Below, piece after piece: positions 24,648 to 32,307 of a stretch of DNA of 39,063 bases. Under the pieces are notes generated by a model. That model had not been told where the DNA came from, made no database searches, and saw only the letters and a program-made list of their open reading frames with translations. Numbering within the stretch: the first letter of the stretch is position 1; each line of letters begins with the position of its first letter. Source of the stretch: an uncultured bacterium (GTDB taxonomy: Bacteria; Bacillota; Clostridia; Oscillospirales; Acutalibacteraceae); the NCBI GenBank assembly GCA_934875675.1, contig CAKXIK010000025.1:2515-41577 (forward strand), written 5' to 3'. Made by a program: the position numbers and the translations under genes.

Positions 24648-24676
24648 ATTATATGCGAAAAAAACGTGTTTTTCAA
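24648..24676 (-). promoter_or_regulatory. Promoter of pgk-tpiA-gpmI
   Basis: On the minus strand, -35 TTGAAA (24676-24671), a 17-bp spacer and consensus -10 TATAAT (24653-24648). Confidence 0.82.
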
Positions 24677-24776
24677 GCATTTCATGGTTAAAAGAGAGTA
24701 AATTAGCAATGTTTTTATTTTCTTGCAAATCAAAGCGCCTTTTTTCGCTGATTTTCTGCGTAATTTCTGAAATGCG

Positions 24777-24817
24777 CTTCCCCATGAATTGACTTAAAGA
24801 GGGGAAGATGATATAAT
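24777..24817 (+). promoter_or_regulatory. Promoter of the CapD-like gene with flanking inverted repeat
   Basis: -35 TTGACT (24789-24794), a 17-bp spacer and -10 TATAAT (24812-24817). The inverted repeat CTTCCCC (24777-24783) / GGGGAAG (24801-24807) brackets the -35 box. The gap 24677-24776 between the two divergent promoters holds nothing I recognise. Confidence 0.75.
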
Positions 24818-24928
24818 TATCAGAATTGATTCACAATAAAGCCCATTATTTTTTGTTGCTTCATACAAAGCCGTATGGAGCATCGCCAGTGCTGTCTGCA
24901 AAAAATAACATTACAAAGGAAGTTTTTT

Positions 24929-26881
24929 ATGTTTTTTAAGAATTTCTCAAAGGAGAAAGCGATCCGTGTGTTTTGCCTTCTTCTCAGTGATATCGTCTGC
25001 ATCAATCTGGCGTCGTTTCTGGCGCTTTTTTTGCGCTTTGAAATGAATTTCAACGCGATTCATTCACCGTTTTTGCAGAACTTTCTGCAATACATTCCAA
25101 TTAATACGGTTTTGACAATTCTGATCTTTGGGCTGTTTCGGCTTTACAACAGCCTTTGGCAGTATGCCAGCTTTGATGAAGCTTATTCTGTTGTTTTTGC
25201 CTGCGGTGTTTCCTCCGTTGTGCACTTCATCGGCAGCACACTTTTGAAAATGCCGCTTCCCCGCAGTTGTTATATTGTTTTCGGTTTTGTGCTTACGCTG
25301 CTCACGATCGGAACGCGTTTTGTTTATCGCGCGGCACGCCGTATGCAGAATCCCGGCTCTTCCGATGAAAGTACTCCCTTACCCACTCCGGAACGGCGCA
25401 TTATGGTCATTGGAGCAGGCGAGGCAGCCGATGTGCTGATCCGCGAAATCAGCACAAGCAGTTACCTCAATAATTGCTCCGTTGTTGCCGTCATTGATGA
25501 TTCTCCTGCAAAAATCGGGCAGTATATTCACGGCATTCGGATTTTTGGCGGACGCGACATGATCAAACAAGCTGCGATGGAAACGAATGCAAATGAGATT
25601 ATTTTTGCCATCCCCACGGCTACGCTGGAAGATCGGGCGGCTATTCTGAACATCTGTAAGGAAACCCAATGCAAGCTGGAAACACTGCCCGGTGTTTATC
25701 AGCTGCTCAACGGTGAAATCAAAATCGGTTCGGTGCGTGATGTGGAAATTGAAGACCTGCTTGGTCGTGAGCCGGTACGCGTTGATCTTTCCAACATTAT
25801 GAATTATGTGCATGACAAAACCGTGTTGGTTACGGGCGGCGGCGGTTCCATTGGCAGCGAGCTTTGCCGGCAGATTGCGCAGTATGGACCCAAGCTGCTG
25901 ATTATTTTTGATGTTTACGAAAACAATGCCTACGATATTCAAAACGAATTGAAGCTCAATCATCCCGATCTGAACCTGATTGCCCTCATCGGATCTGTGC
26001 GCGATACCAAACGCATTAACTCTGTGATGGAAACCTACCGCCCGGATATTGTTTATCACGCTGCGGCACATAAACATGTTCCTCTGATGGAAGTCAGCCC
26101 CAACGAAGCAATTAAGAACAATGTGTTCGGTACGCTGAAAACCGTACAGGCTGCGGACAGATGGGGTGTCAAACGCTTTGTAATGATTTCGACGGACAAG
26201 GCTGTCAATCCAACCAACGTAATGGGTGCTACCAAGCGCATGTGCGAAATGATCATCCAGATGTATAACGGCCGCTCCAAAACCGATTATGTTGCCGTTC
26301 GATTTGGCAACGTGTTGGGCAGCAACGGCAGCGTCATTCCTCTGTTCAAGCGCCAAATTGAAAAGGGCGGTCCTGTCACTGTAACAGACCCGAATATCAT
26401 CCGCTTTTTCATGACGATTCCAGAAGCAGTTTCTCTGGTTCTGGAAGCGGGAGCACTGGCCAAAGGCGGCGAAATCTTTGTGCTTGATATGGGTAAGCCT
26501 GTGCGTATTCTTGACCTTGCCGAGAACCTGATTCGTCTTTCCGGTCATATGCCATATGTTGATATCGATATCGAATTTACCGGTCTGCGACCCGGAGAAA
26601 AGCTTTATGAAGAGCTTTTGATGGACGAAGAGGGCATGTCCACCACACCAAACAAGTTAATTCACATTGGTCACCCGATTGAATTTAATGAAGCCGAGTA
26701 TGAATCCGGACTGGAGCATTTGCGCTCGATCATGATGAATGACACGGTTGATATTCGTGCTGAAATCAGCAAACTGGTTCCCACCTTCCACGCACCGGAG
26801 GAAGTCAACGCCCGTCGCGAAGCGGAACTGCGTGAGCAGGAAACTGCTGAAGACGGCTCGGCGGATGAAGATGTCGGTTAA
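24929..26881 (+). CDS. Membrane-bound nucleotide-sugar 4,6-dehydratase (CapD/FlaA1/PglF family)
   Basis: 650 residues. Four membrane segments occupy about residues 10-135. A first Rossmann-like domain (G-A-G-E-A-A, about 157-280) follows, then the catalytic extended-SDR domain with T-G-G-G-G-S-I-G (302-309), H-A-A-A-H-K-H-V-P-L-M-E (377-388) and S-T-D-K-A-V-N-P-T-N (421-430). The usual Tyr of Y-x3-K is replaced by Met432 with Lys436, as in FlaA1/PglF. The expected reaction is dehydration of UDP-GlcNAc to the 4-keto-6-deoxy sugar, the first step to bacillosamine- or FucNAc-type sugars. ATG 24929, 8 nt after AGGA, is preferred to ATG 24875. The PglC-like transferase follows, so the product probably enters a cell-surface glycan. 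Confidence 0.95.
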   Translation: MFFKNFSKEKAIRVFCLLLSDIVCINLASFLALFLRFEMNFNAIHSPFLQNFLQYIPINTVLTILIFGLFRLYNSLWQYASFDEAYSVVFACGVSSVVHFIGSTLLKMPLPRSCYIVFGFVLTLLTIGTRFVYRAARRMQNPGSSDESTPLPTPERRIMVIGAGEAADVLIREISTSSYLNNCSVVAVIDDSPAKIGQYIHGIRIFGGRDMIKQAAMETNANEIIFAIPTATLEDRAAILNICKETQCKLETLPGVYQLLNGEIKIGSVRDVEIEDLLGREPVRVDLSNIMNYVHDKTVLVTGGGGSIGSELCRQIAQYGPKLLIIFDVYENNAYDIQNELKLNHPDLNLIALIGSVRDTKRINSVMETYRPDIVYHAAAHKHVPLMEVSPNEAIKNNVFGTLKTVQAADRWGVKRFVMISTDKAVNPTNVMGATKRMCEMIIQMYNGRSKTDYVAVRFGNVLGSNGSVIPLFKRQIEKGGPVTVTDPNIIRFFMTIPEAVSLVLEAGALAKGGEIFVLDMGKPVRILDLAENLIRLSGHMPYVDIDIEFTGLRPGEKLYEELLMDEEGMSTTPNKLIHIGHPIEFNEAEYESGLEHLRSIMMNDTVDIRAEISKLVPTFHAPEEVNARREAELREQETAEDGSADEDVG

Positions 26882-26918
26882 TTTTTCACCCAAAACAGAT
26901 AAGAACGGAGCGACTGCT

Positions 26919-27557
26919 GTGTATCAAAACGGTATCAAACGCATTTTGGATTTTATCCTTTCCCTTTTGGGATTGATTGTATTATCCCCTATTTTTCTTG
27001 TTCTGATTATTGCTATTAAGGTCGATTCCAGAGGTCCCGTGCTCTTTCGTCAAAAGCGGGTAGGCATTCATAAAAAGCTTTTCCCGATTTTAAAATTCCG
27101 CACGATGCGCATTGATACGCCGCACGACATGCCAACGCACATGCTGGAAAATCCAGATCAGTATATTACATGTGTGGGTAAATTTCTGCGCAAAACCTCT
27201 CTGGATGAACTTCCTCAGATTTTGAATATTATAGCCGGACAAATGGCAATTATCGGTCCGCGTCCTGCGCTTTGGAATCAGGATGATTTGATTGCCGAAC
27301 GCGAAAAATACGGTGCAAATGACGTTCGCCCCGGGCTGACCGGTTGGGCTCAGATTAACGGACGCGACGAGCTGCCGATTGAGGAAAAGGCGAAGCTGGA
27401 CGGGGAATATGTGCAGCAATTGAGCTTTGGATTTGATGTAAAATGCTTTTTTGGCACCATCGGCGCAGTACTTCACCACAAAGGGGTTGTGGAAGGCGGC
27501 ACCGGTGAACTGGAACGCGAAGCATCCAAAGACTCTTCCACTCCCGAACAGAAATAA
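26919..27557 (+). CDS. PglC-type undecaprenyl-phosphate phosphoglycosyl transferase
   Basis: A 212-residue bacterial sugar transferase that moves a sugar-1-phosphate from a UDP-sugar to undecaprenyl phosphate, beginning surface glycan assembly. It is the short monotopic (PglC-like) form. A re-entrant hydrophobic helix at about residues 9-33 is broken by Ser23-Pro24, and K-F-R-T-M-R lies at 59-64. The catalytic Asp96-Glu97 dyad is in S-L-D-E-L-P-Q, followed by G-P-R-P and R-P-G-L-T-G-W-A-Q-I-N-G-R. The frame is open upstream, but GTG 26919 has CGGAG 8 nt before it and gives the family's M-Y-Q-x-x-I-K-R start. It begins 37 bp after the CapD-like gene and should act on its sugar after further modification. 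No other glycosyltransferases are nearby. Confidence 0.95.
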   Translation: MYQNGIKRILDFILSLLGLIVLSPIFLVLIIAIKVDSRGPVLFRQKRVGIHKKLFPILKFRTMRIDTPHDMPTHMLENPDQYITCVGKFLRKTSLDELPQILNIIAGQMAIIGPRPALWNQDDLIAEREKYGANDVRPGLTGWAQINGRDELPIEEKAKLDGEYVQQLSFGFDVKCFFGTIGAVLHHKGVVEGGTGELEREASKDSSTPEQK

Positions 27558-27608
27558 GTTTTATATTTGGATTTCAAAATTCTTAAGCCTTTGTTTTTTG
27601 GTTTTTTA

Positions 27609-27637
27609 GCGAAAATACAGCTGTTTCGCCATTATTT
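27609..27637 (+). terminator. Weak terminator-like hairpin after the PglC-like gene
   Basis: GCGAAA (27609-27614) pairs with TTTCGC (27624-27629) around a 9-nt loop; a T-rich stretch follows. Confidence 0.4.
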
Positions 27638-27702
27638 TCATCTTTGGTCACAAAATAGGAATCATTAGAAATAATTCATTCATATTCTTTTATCCAATTG
27701 TT

Positions 27703-27748
27703 CTTATTTGGCACAAATAAGCCACACAATATTGAACTATACTATAAT
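27703..27748 (+). promoter_or_regulatory. Dyad plus -10 box upstream of a candidate small RNA
   Basis: The perfect dyad CTTATTTG-GCA-CAAATAAG (27703-27721) lies upstream of TATAAT (27743-27748), and no -35 box is recognisable. The dyad centre is about 43 bp before a start near 27755, a position typical of an activator that replaces the -35 contact. Confidence 0.35.
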
Positions 27749-27754
27749 CACAGC

Positions 27755-27870
27755 AAGAGAGAACGAGCAGGGACGTTCCCGAAGCTGAAACTGTTTTTTA
27801 TTCCTCCTCTTTTCATTCTTTTCTCCTTTCCTCTTTTTGAAAGCCGCCCAATACAGGGGCGGTTTTTTTT
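27755..27870 (+). ncRNA. Candidate small regulatory RNA with CU-rich, anti-Shine-Dalgarno tract
   Basis: The stretch runs from a possible start near 27755 to a strong terminator at 27844-27870, about 115 nt with no credible gene. After a short GGGA/TCCC hairpin there is a tract of about 45 nt that is almost only C and T (27793-27838), containing CCTCC and CTCCTTTCC, complementary to AGGAGG/GGAAAGGAG ribosome binding sites. Firmicutes trans-acting RNAs often show this layout of 5' hairpin, open C/U-rich segment and terminator. It is proposed from layout only. It could instead be the distal 3' end of the PglC-like transcript. Confidence 0.35.
27844..27870 (+). terminator. Factor-independent terminator (rightward)
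   Basis: CCGCCC (27844-27849) pairs with GGGCGG (27857-27862), flanked by A and T runs; eight or more T follow. Confidence 0.88.
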
Positions 27871-27894
27871 GTTTCTTCGGATGTATTGATATTG

Positions 27895-27930
27895 AACAAA
27901 AAACCGGAGCAGCCACAACTGCTCCGGTTT
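27895..27930 (-). terminator. Terminator of the V-ATPase operon
   Basis: AAACCGGAGCAG (27901-27912) pairs perfectly with CTGCTCCGGTTT (27919-27930) around a 6-nt loop. On the minus strand it is followed by a T-run (27903-27898). It lies 37 bp after the ntpD stop. Confidence 0.93.
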
Positions 27931-27966
27931 CAAATCATTTGAGACATTCCTATCTTTTCTGAAGAC

Positions 27967-28632
27967 TCAACCTTCAAGCGGATTGTCATAATGATGGGCT
28001 TGAGCAAGCATCATGTCTTTCACCTTCATCAGGCGAATCTGTGTGCTGCGCTCGTTTTCGTCCAGCTTCATGGTAATCATCTTAATTTTCGCCTGTGTAT
28101 CCGGAATCATCACATGCTCAAGCGCATTCACGCGGCGGCGTGTTTTTTCGATTTCGGAGGCAAGCAGCTGTGCGGATTTTTCGCGTTCGGCAAGCTTGAG
28201 CAAGTCGGGCAGCAAATCCGAAAGTTCGGAAATTGCACTATCCAAATCCGCAGAGGTAAACGCGAAGCCATAGGAATAAATATCCGCTGGGTTGGGCGTT
28301 TTTGTTTTTGCGGTGAACACCGGAATATCCACACTCATCACGTTGCGGGTGGAAACCTCCAGCATCGCTTCCTGCTTTGTGGCAAGCAACGCGGTGGAAA
28401 GCGTTTCGTCCTGCATCACGGCGCGCGCCAGCACAAAGCTTTTGTTTGCCTGTCGAATTGCGGTTTCCACACGTTCGCGCAATGCCTTGTTCTCCCGCAC
28501 AATGTCCAGAAACTGACGCATCAGCTCATCGCGCTTATCTTTCAGCAGCTTGTGGCCGCGCATTGCGGTTGCAAGCTTTTTTTTAAGCTTTGTCAATTCC
28601 ATTCTGGTTGGATTGACATTCTGGGTTGCCAA
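27967..28632 (-). CDS. ntpD: V-type ATP synthase subunit D (central stalk)
   Basis: 221 residues, forming the long helical-hairpin axle of the central stalk that turns inside the A3B3 head. The N-terminus N-V-N-P-T-R-M-E-L-T-K-L-K-K-K-L is the family signature, and two long coiled-coil helices flank a short globular part. The start is a TTG at 28632 with AAGGGGG 8 nt upstream. The next in-frame ATG would remove the signature N-P-T-R, so TTG is preferred; it may lower translation relative to ntpA and ntpB. It is the last gene of the operon, 69 bp after ntpB. The ntpH and ntpJ genes that follow in Enterococcus hirae are absent. Confidence 0.97.
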   Translation of the reverse strand: MATQNVNPTRMELTKLKKKLATAMRGHKLLKDKRDELMRQFLDIVRENKALRERVETAIRQANKSFVLARAVMQDETLSTALLATKQEAMLEVSTRNVMSVDIPVFTAKTKTPNPADIYSYGFAFTSADLDSAISELSDLLPDLLKLAEREKSAQLLASEIEKTRRRVNALEHVMIPDTQAKIKMITMKLDENERSTQIRLMKVKDMMLAQAHHYDNPLEG

Positions 28633-28701
28633 AGGAAATTCCCCCTTTCATTCGGTTTGATCGATTTTTGTGCTGCATCAAGCCAGGCATGGATGATGCA
28701 C

Positions 28702-30081
28702 TCATTCTTCGATTTTTCCGTAATATTGATCGAGGAATTGATCCTTGATTCGCTTGAGCTCGCCGCGCGGCAGAATGGAAAGCAGCTTCCAGCCGATGCG
28801 GAGCGTATCTTCAATGCTGCGGTTGGCACCATATCCCTGCGAAACGTATTCGTTTTCAAATTCGTCTGCAAATTTGGCATAGAGCTTGTCAATATCGGTA
28901 AGAGCAGCCTCGCCAAGCACCACCATGAGCTCCTTTGCATCCTTGCCGCGGGCATAGGCGGCAAAGAGCTGATTCATCGTGTTGGCGTGGTCAGCGCGGG
29001 TTTTGCCCTCGCCGATTCCCTTATCCTTCAACCGGGAAAGGGACGGCAGAACATCGATTGGCGGTGTGACACCCTTGCGGTAGAGCTCACGGCTGAGGAT
29101 GATCTGCCCCTCGGTGATATATCCGGTCAAGTCGGGAATCGGATGTGTCTTATCGTCTTCCGGCATGGTCAGGATCGGGATCAACGTAATGCTGCCCGGC
29201 TTTCCCTTCAATCGGCCGGCGCGCTCATAAAGAGAGGCAAGGTCGGTGTACATATAGCCCGGATATCCACGGCGACCGGGAACCTCCTTGCGCGCGGCAG
29301 AAACCTCACGCAGGGCATCGGCGTAGTTGGTGATATCCGTCATAATGACGAGCACGTGCATTCCTTTTTCGAATGCGAGGTATTCCGCGGCAGTCAACGC
29401 CATACGCGGTGTTGCAATTCGTTCAATTGCCGGATCGTTTGCCAGATTCACAAACATGACGGTGCGGTCGAGCGCACCCGTTTCACGAAAGCTTTCCACA
29501 AAGAAGTTGGATTCCTCGAACGTGATGCCCATTGCGGCAAACACAACCGCAAACGGCTCTGTCGTTCCGCGCACCTTTGCCTGACGTGCAATCTGTGAGG
29601 CAAGCTGTGCATGCGGCAAGCCGCTGGCAGAAAAGATCGGCAGCTTTTGTCCGCGGACGAGTGTATTCAAGCCATCGATTGCAGAGATACCCGTCTGAAT
29701 AAATTCCTGCGGATAGTTGCGGGCGGCGGGATTCATTGGCGTGCCGTTGATATCCATGCGCGCGTCCGGCAAAATTTCGGGGCCACCGTCAATCGGGTTA
29801 CCCAAACCATCAAACACGCGGCCGAGCATATCCTCTGAAACACCCAGCTCCATGGTGCGACCGAGAAAGCGCACCTTGCTGTTGGAAAGATTGATACCGG
29901 TAGAGCTTTCAAACAGCTGCACCAACGCGTTGCTTCCGTTGATTTCCAGCACCTTGCAGCGGCGTCTTTCACCGCTGAACAGCTCAATTTCGCCCAATTC
30001 ATTATACGTGACATCTTCAACGCCGCGCACCAGCATCAGCGGGCCCGCAACCTCTTGTATGGTTCTGTATTCCTTCGGCAT
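28702..30081 (-). CDS. ntpB: V-type ATP synthase subunit B
   Basis: The 459-residue non-catalytic nucleotide-fold subunit of the A3B3 head. It lacks a Walker A loop, as expected, and shows family segments such as S-G-L-P-H-A-Q-L-A-S-Q-I-A-R-Q, G-R-R-G-Y-P-G-Y-M-Y-T-D-L, and T-I-P-x-L-T-M-P-type sequence (I-L-T-M-P-E-D-D-K-T-H-P-I-P-D-L-T-G-Y). The start at ATG 30081 shares its A with the TGA stop of ntpA (TGATG). Its AGGAGG lies inside the last codons of ntpA, 7 nt upstream, implying translational coupling of A and B, which are needed in equal numbers. Confidence 0.98.
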   Translation of the reverse strand: MPKEYRTIQEVAGPLMLVRGVEDVTYNELGEIELFSGERRRCKVLEINGSNALVQLFESSTGINLSNSKVRFLGRTMELGVSEDMLGRVFDGLGNPIDGGPEILPDARMDINGTPMNPAARNYPQEFIQTGISAIDGLNTLVRGQKLPIFSASGLPHAQLASQIARQAKVRGTTEPFAVVFAAMGITFEESNFFVESFRETGALDRTVMFVNLANDPAIERIATPRMALTAAEYLAFEKGMHVLVIMTDITNYADALREVSAARKEVPGRRGYPGYMYTDLASLYERAGRLKGKPGSITLIPILTMPEDDKTHPIPDLTGYITEGQIILSRELYRKGVTPPIDVLPSLSRLKDKGIGEGKTRADHANTMNQLFAAYARGKDAKELMVVLGEAALTDIDKLYAKFADEFENEYVSQGYGANRSIEDTLRIGWKLLSILPRGELKRIKDQFLDQYYGKIEE

Positions 30082-31850
30082 CAAAATTCCTCCTTTGCGC
30101 CTGCTGCGTCAATTTCTTTTTGCAGCTGCAAAACGGTGGCGTCAAATTCTTCGGAAATTTGAGCCGGATCCACATATTTAAAGCGACCGATGCGTTCGCG
30201 AACCGGCAGCTTCACAAGCGTATCCACCGAGATTCCTTTTTCCAGCGCGGCAGAGGCTTCGTCATAATAGCGCAGAATCAGCTTCATCATCATCGCCTGC
30301 TTAACCAATGGCGTAAAGGTATCCACCTCGTGGAAGGCATCCTGATGCAGGAAGTCCTCACGAATGGAACGGGCTGCCTCAAGCTTGAGTCTGTCCGGCG
30401 CAGAAAGCGCATCCATACCAACGAGCTTTACGATTTCCTCCAGCTCGGATTCGTCGTGCAGCATGCGCATCACGCGGGCGCGCAGCTCCATCCAGTCCTC
30501 TTCCACATTGCCGTTGAACCATGCCGCTAACGTATCGCTGTAAAGCGAATAGCTGGTCAGCCAGTTGATTGCCGGGAAGTGACGCTTATATGCCAGGTTG
30601 GAATCCAATCCCCAGAATACCTTGACGATACGCAGCGTTGCCTGCGAAACAGGTTCGGAAATATCGCCGCCGGGAGGGGAAACCGCACCGATAACGGAAA
30701 GCGCACCCTCTCGTCCATCACTGCCCAGCACCTTGACACGACCGGCACGCTCGTAAAACTGAGCAAGACGGCTGCCGAGGTATGCAGGATATCCTTCTTC
30801 GCCGGGCATTTCTTCCAGTCGACCGGACATTTCACGCAATGCCTCTGCCCAACGAGAGGTCGAGTCTGCCATCAAAGCGACGGTGTAGCCCATGTCACGG
30901 AAATATTCTGCAATCGTAATACCGGTGTAAATAGAAGCCTCACGCGCGGCAACCGGCATATCGGAGGTATTGGCAATCAGCACGGTACGTTTCATGAGGG
31001 AATAGCCCGTTTTTGGATCAACCAGCTCAGGGAACTCATTGAGAACGTCGGTCATTTCGTTTCCGCGTTCGCCGCAGCCGATGTAGACCACGATATCCGC
31101 CGAAGCCCATTTTGCCAGCTGATGCTGCACAACAGTTTTTCCGCTGCCGAACGGCCCCGGAACCGCTGCCACACCGCCCTTGGCAATCGGGAAGAGCGTA
31201 TCAATAACGCGCTGCCCCGTCACCAGCGGCATAGTTGGGGAAAGCTTTTGCTGATAAGGTCTGCCGATACGAACCGGCCACTTTTGCATCAGCGTGATCT
31301 CGCGCTTGTCACCGTTTACGGTTTCCACCACGGCAACCGGCTCTGTTACGGTATAGTCACCCTCTGTGATAGCGACAATTTTACCGATGACACCCTGCGG
31401 AATCATGATTTTGTGGGAAACAATTTCCGTTTCCTGCACGGTTCCGATGATATCGCCCGCAACAACGTCGTCGCCCGCCTTCATGACCGGCACGAAATGC
31501 CATTTGACATCACGCTTTAGTGACGGCACCTCAATTCCGCGGTGCAGGTTGGTGCCGGAAAGCTTATAAATTTCCTCAAGAGGGCGCTGAATGCCGTCGA
31601 AAATGGAGGAAATCAAGCCCGGCCCAAGCTCCACGCTCAGCGGGATTCCGGTAGATTCCACCGGTTCGCCCGGACCAAGACCCGAGGTTTCTTCATAAAC
31701 CTGAATGGATGCGTCGCCGCCGTGAATTTCAATGATCTCACCGATCAAGCGTTCCTTGCTCACGCGCACCACGTCGAACATATTTGCGTCACGCATCCCC
31801 TCGGCAATTACCAGAGGACCCGCAACCTTTTTGATGGTTCCGTTGCTCAT
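30081..31850 (-). CDS. ntpA: V-type ATP synthase subunit A (catalytic)
   Basis: 589 residues, the usual length. It is the catalytic subunit of the A3B3 head, with the Walker A loop G-P-F-G-S-G-K-T (232-239), then the strand V-V-Y-I-G-C-G-E-R-G-N-E-M with its catalytic Glu. The non-homologous insert typical of A over B lies between about residues 110 and 200. S-R-W-A-E-A-L-R-E and P-G-G-D-I-S-E-P-V also match the family. ATG 31850 follows AAAGGA. The gene is 86 bp after ntpG and is coupled by one-base overlap to ntpB. Confidence 0.99.
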   Translation of the reverse strand: MSNGTIKKVAGPLVIAEGMRDANMFDVVRVSKERLIGEIIEIHGGDASIQVYEETSGLGPGEPVESTGIPLSVELGPGLISSIFDGIQRPLEEIYKLSGTNLHRGIEVPSLKRDVKWHFVPVMKAGDDVVAGDIIGTVQETEIVSHKIMIPQGVIGKIVAITEGDYTVTEPVAVVETVNGDKREITLMQKWPVRIGRPYQQKLSPTMPLVTGQRVIDTLFPIAKGGVAAVPGPFGSGKTVVQHQLAKWASADIVVYIGCGERGNEMTDVLNEFPELVDPKTGYSLMKRTVLIANTSDMPVAAREASIYTGITIAEYFRDMGYTVALMADSTSRWAEALREMSGRLEEMPGEEGYPAYLGSRLAQFYERAGRVKVLGSDGREGALSVIGAVSPPGGDISEPVSQATLRIVKVFWGLDSNLAYKRHFPAINWLTSYSLYSDTLAAWFNGNVEEDWMELRARVMRMLHDESELEEIVKLVGMDALSAPDRLKLEAARSIREDFLHQDAFHEVDTFTPLVKQAMMMKLILRYYDEASAALEKGISVDTLVKLPVRERIGRFKYVDPAQISEEFDATVLQLQKEIDAAGAKEEF

Positions 31851-31936
31851 TTTGTTGGTACCATTCCTTTCAACCGGGCGGCGCCACAGGGCACTTCCCG
31901 TCCGTTACTTGCAATGGGATAACGGCGAAAGCTGCG

Positions 31937-32254
31937 TCAGCTGCCGAACAGAATATCGGATCCGACGGCGCGTTCCACCGATTTTTTCACATTTGCCATT
32001 CCAATTCCCGTATTTCCCGAAACGCCCGGGATCGGAATTACCGCGGGCAGCGTTCGCTGCGAAAGCAACTCAAGCTCTGCCCCAAGCTGAGAAGCAAGCT
32101 TTTCAGTCACATAAAGCACACCGTACTCGTTGTCCGCCAGATGCATCAGTAGATCGCCTGCCTCCTTTGCATCCTCCACTGGGTAAATATCCAAACCAAG
32201 CGCCGCAAAGCCATAAATACTGTCGCGGTCGCCGATCACGCCAATTTTGACCAT
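31937..32254 (-). CDS. ntpG: V-type ATP synthase subunit F (NtpG)
   Basis: A 105-residue Rossmann-like small subunit of the central stalk, joined to subunit D. The N-terminus K-I-G-V-I-G-D-R-D-S-I-Y-G-F-A-A-L-G is diagnostic, and G-V-L-Y-V-T-E-K and P-A-V-I-P-I-P-G-V follow. It lies between ntpC (53 bp) and ntpA, the normal E. hirae order. In E. hirae nomenclature this F subunit is called NtpG. Confidence 0.96.
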   Translation of the reverse strand: MVKIGVIGDRDSIYGFAALGLDIYPVEDAKEAGDLLMHLADNEYGVLYVTEKLASQLGAELELLSQRTLPAVIPIPGVSGNTGIGMANVKKSVERAVGSDILFGS

Positions 32255-32307
32255 AAGCGATGTTCATTCCTTTCCTGTGCAATTCAAGCTGTTGCTGCAA
32301 AATCGCC

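Noticed and set aside
23487..24701. A 404-codon plus-strand frame opposite pgk, and similar ones opposite capD (25379-26548) and ntpI (34402-35298)
   Set aside because: All are shadows of strongly coding minus- or plus-strand genes, with no family resemblance.
27991..29598. A 535-codon open frame on the plus strand, opposite ntpD and ntpB
   Set aside because: It runs antisense across two well-identified genes and their gap, with Cys/His/Phe-rich composition typical of antisense frames and no start signals.
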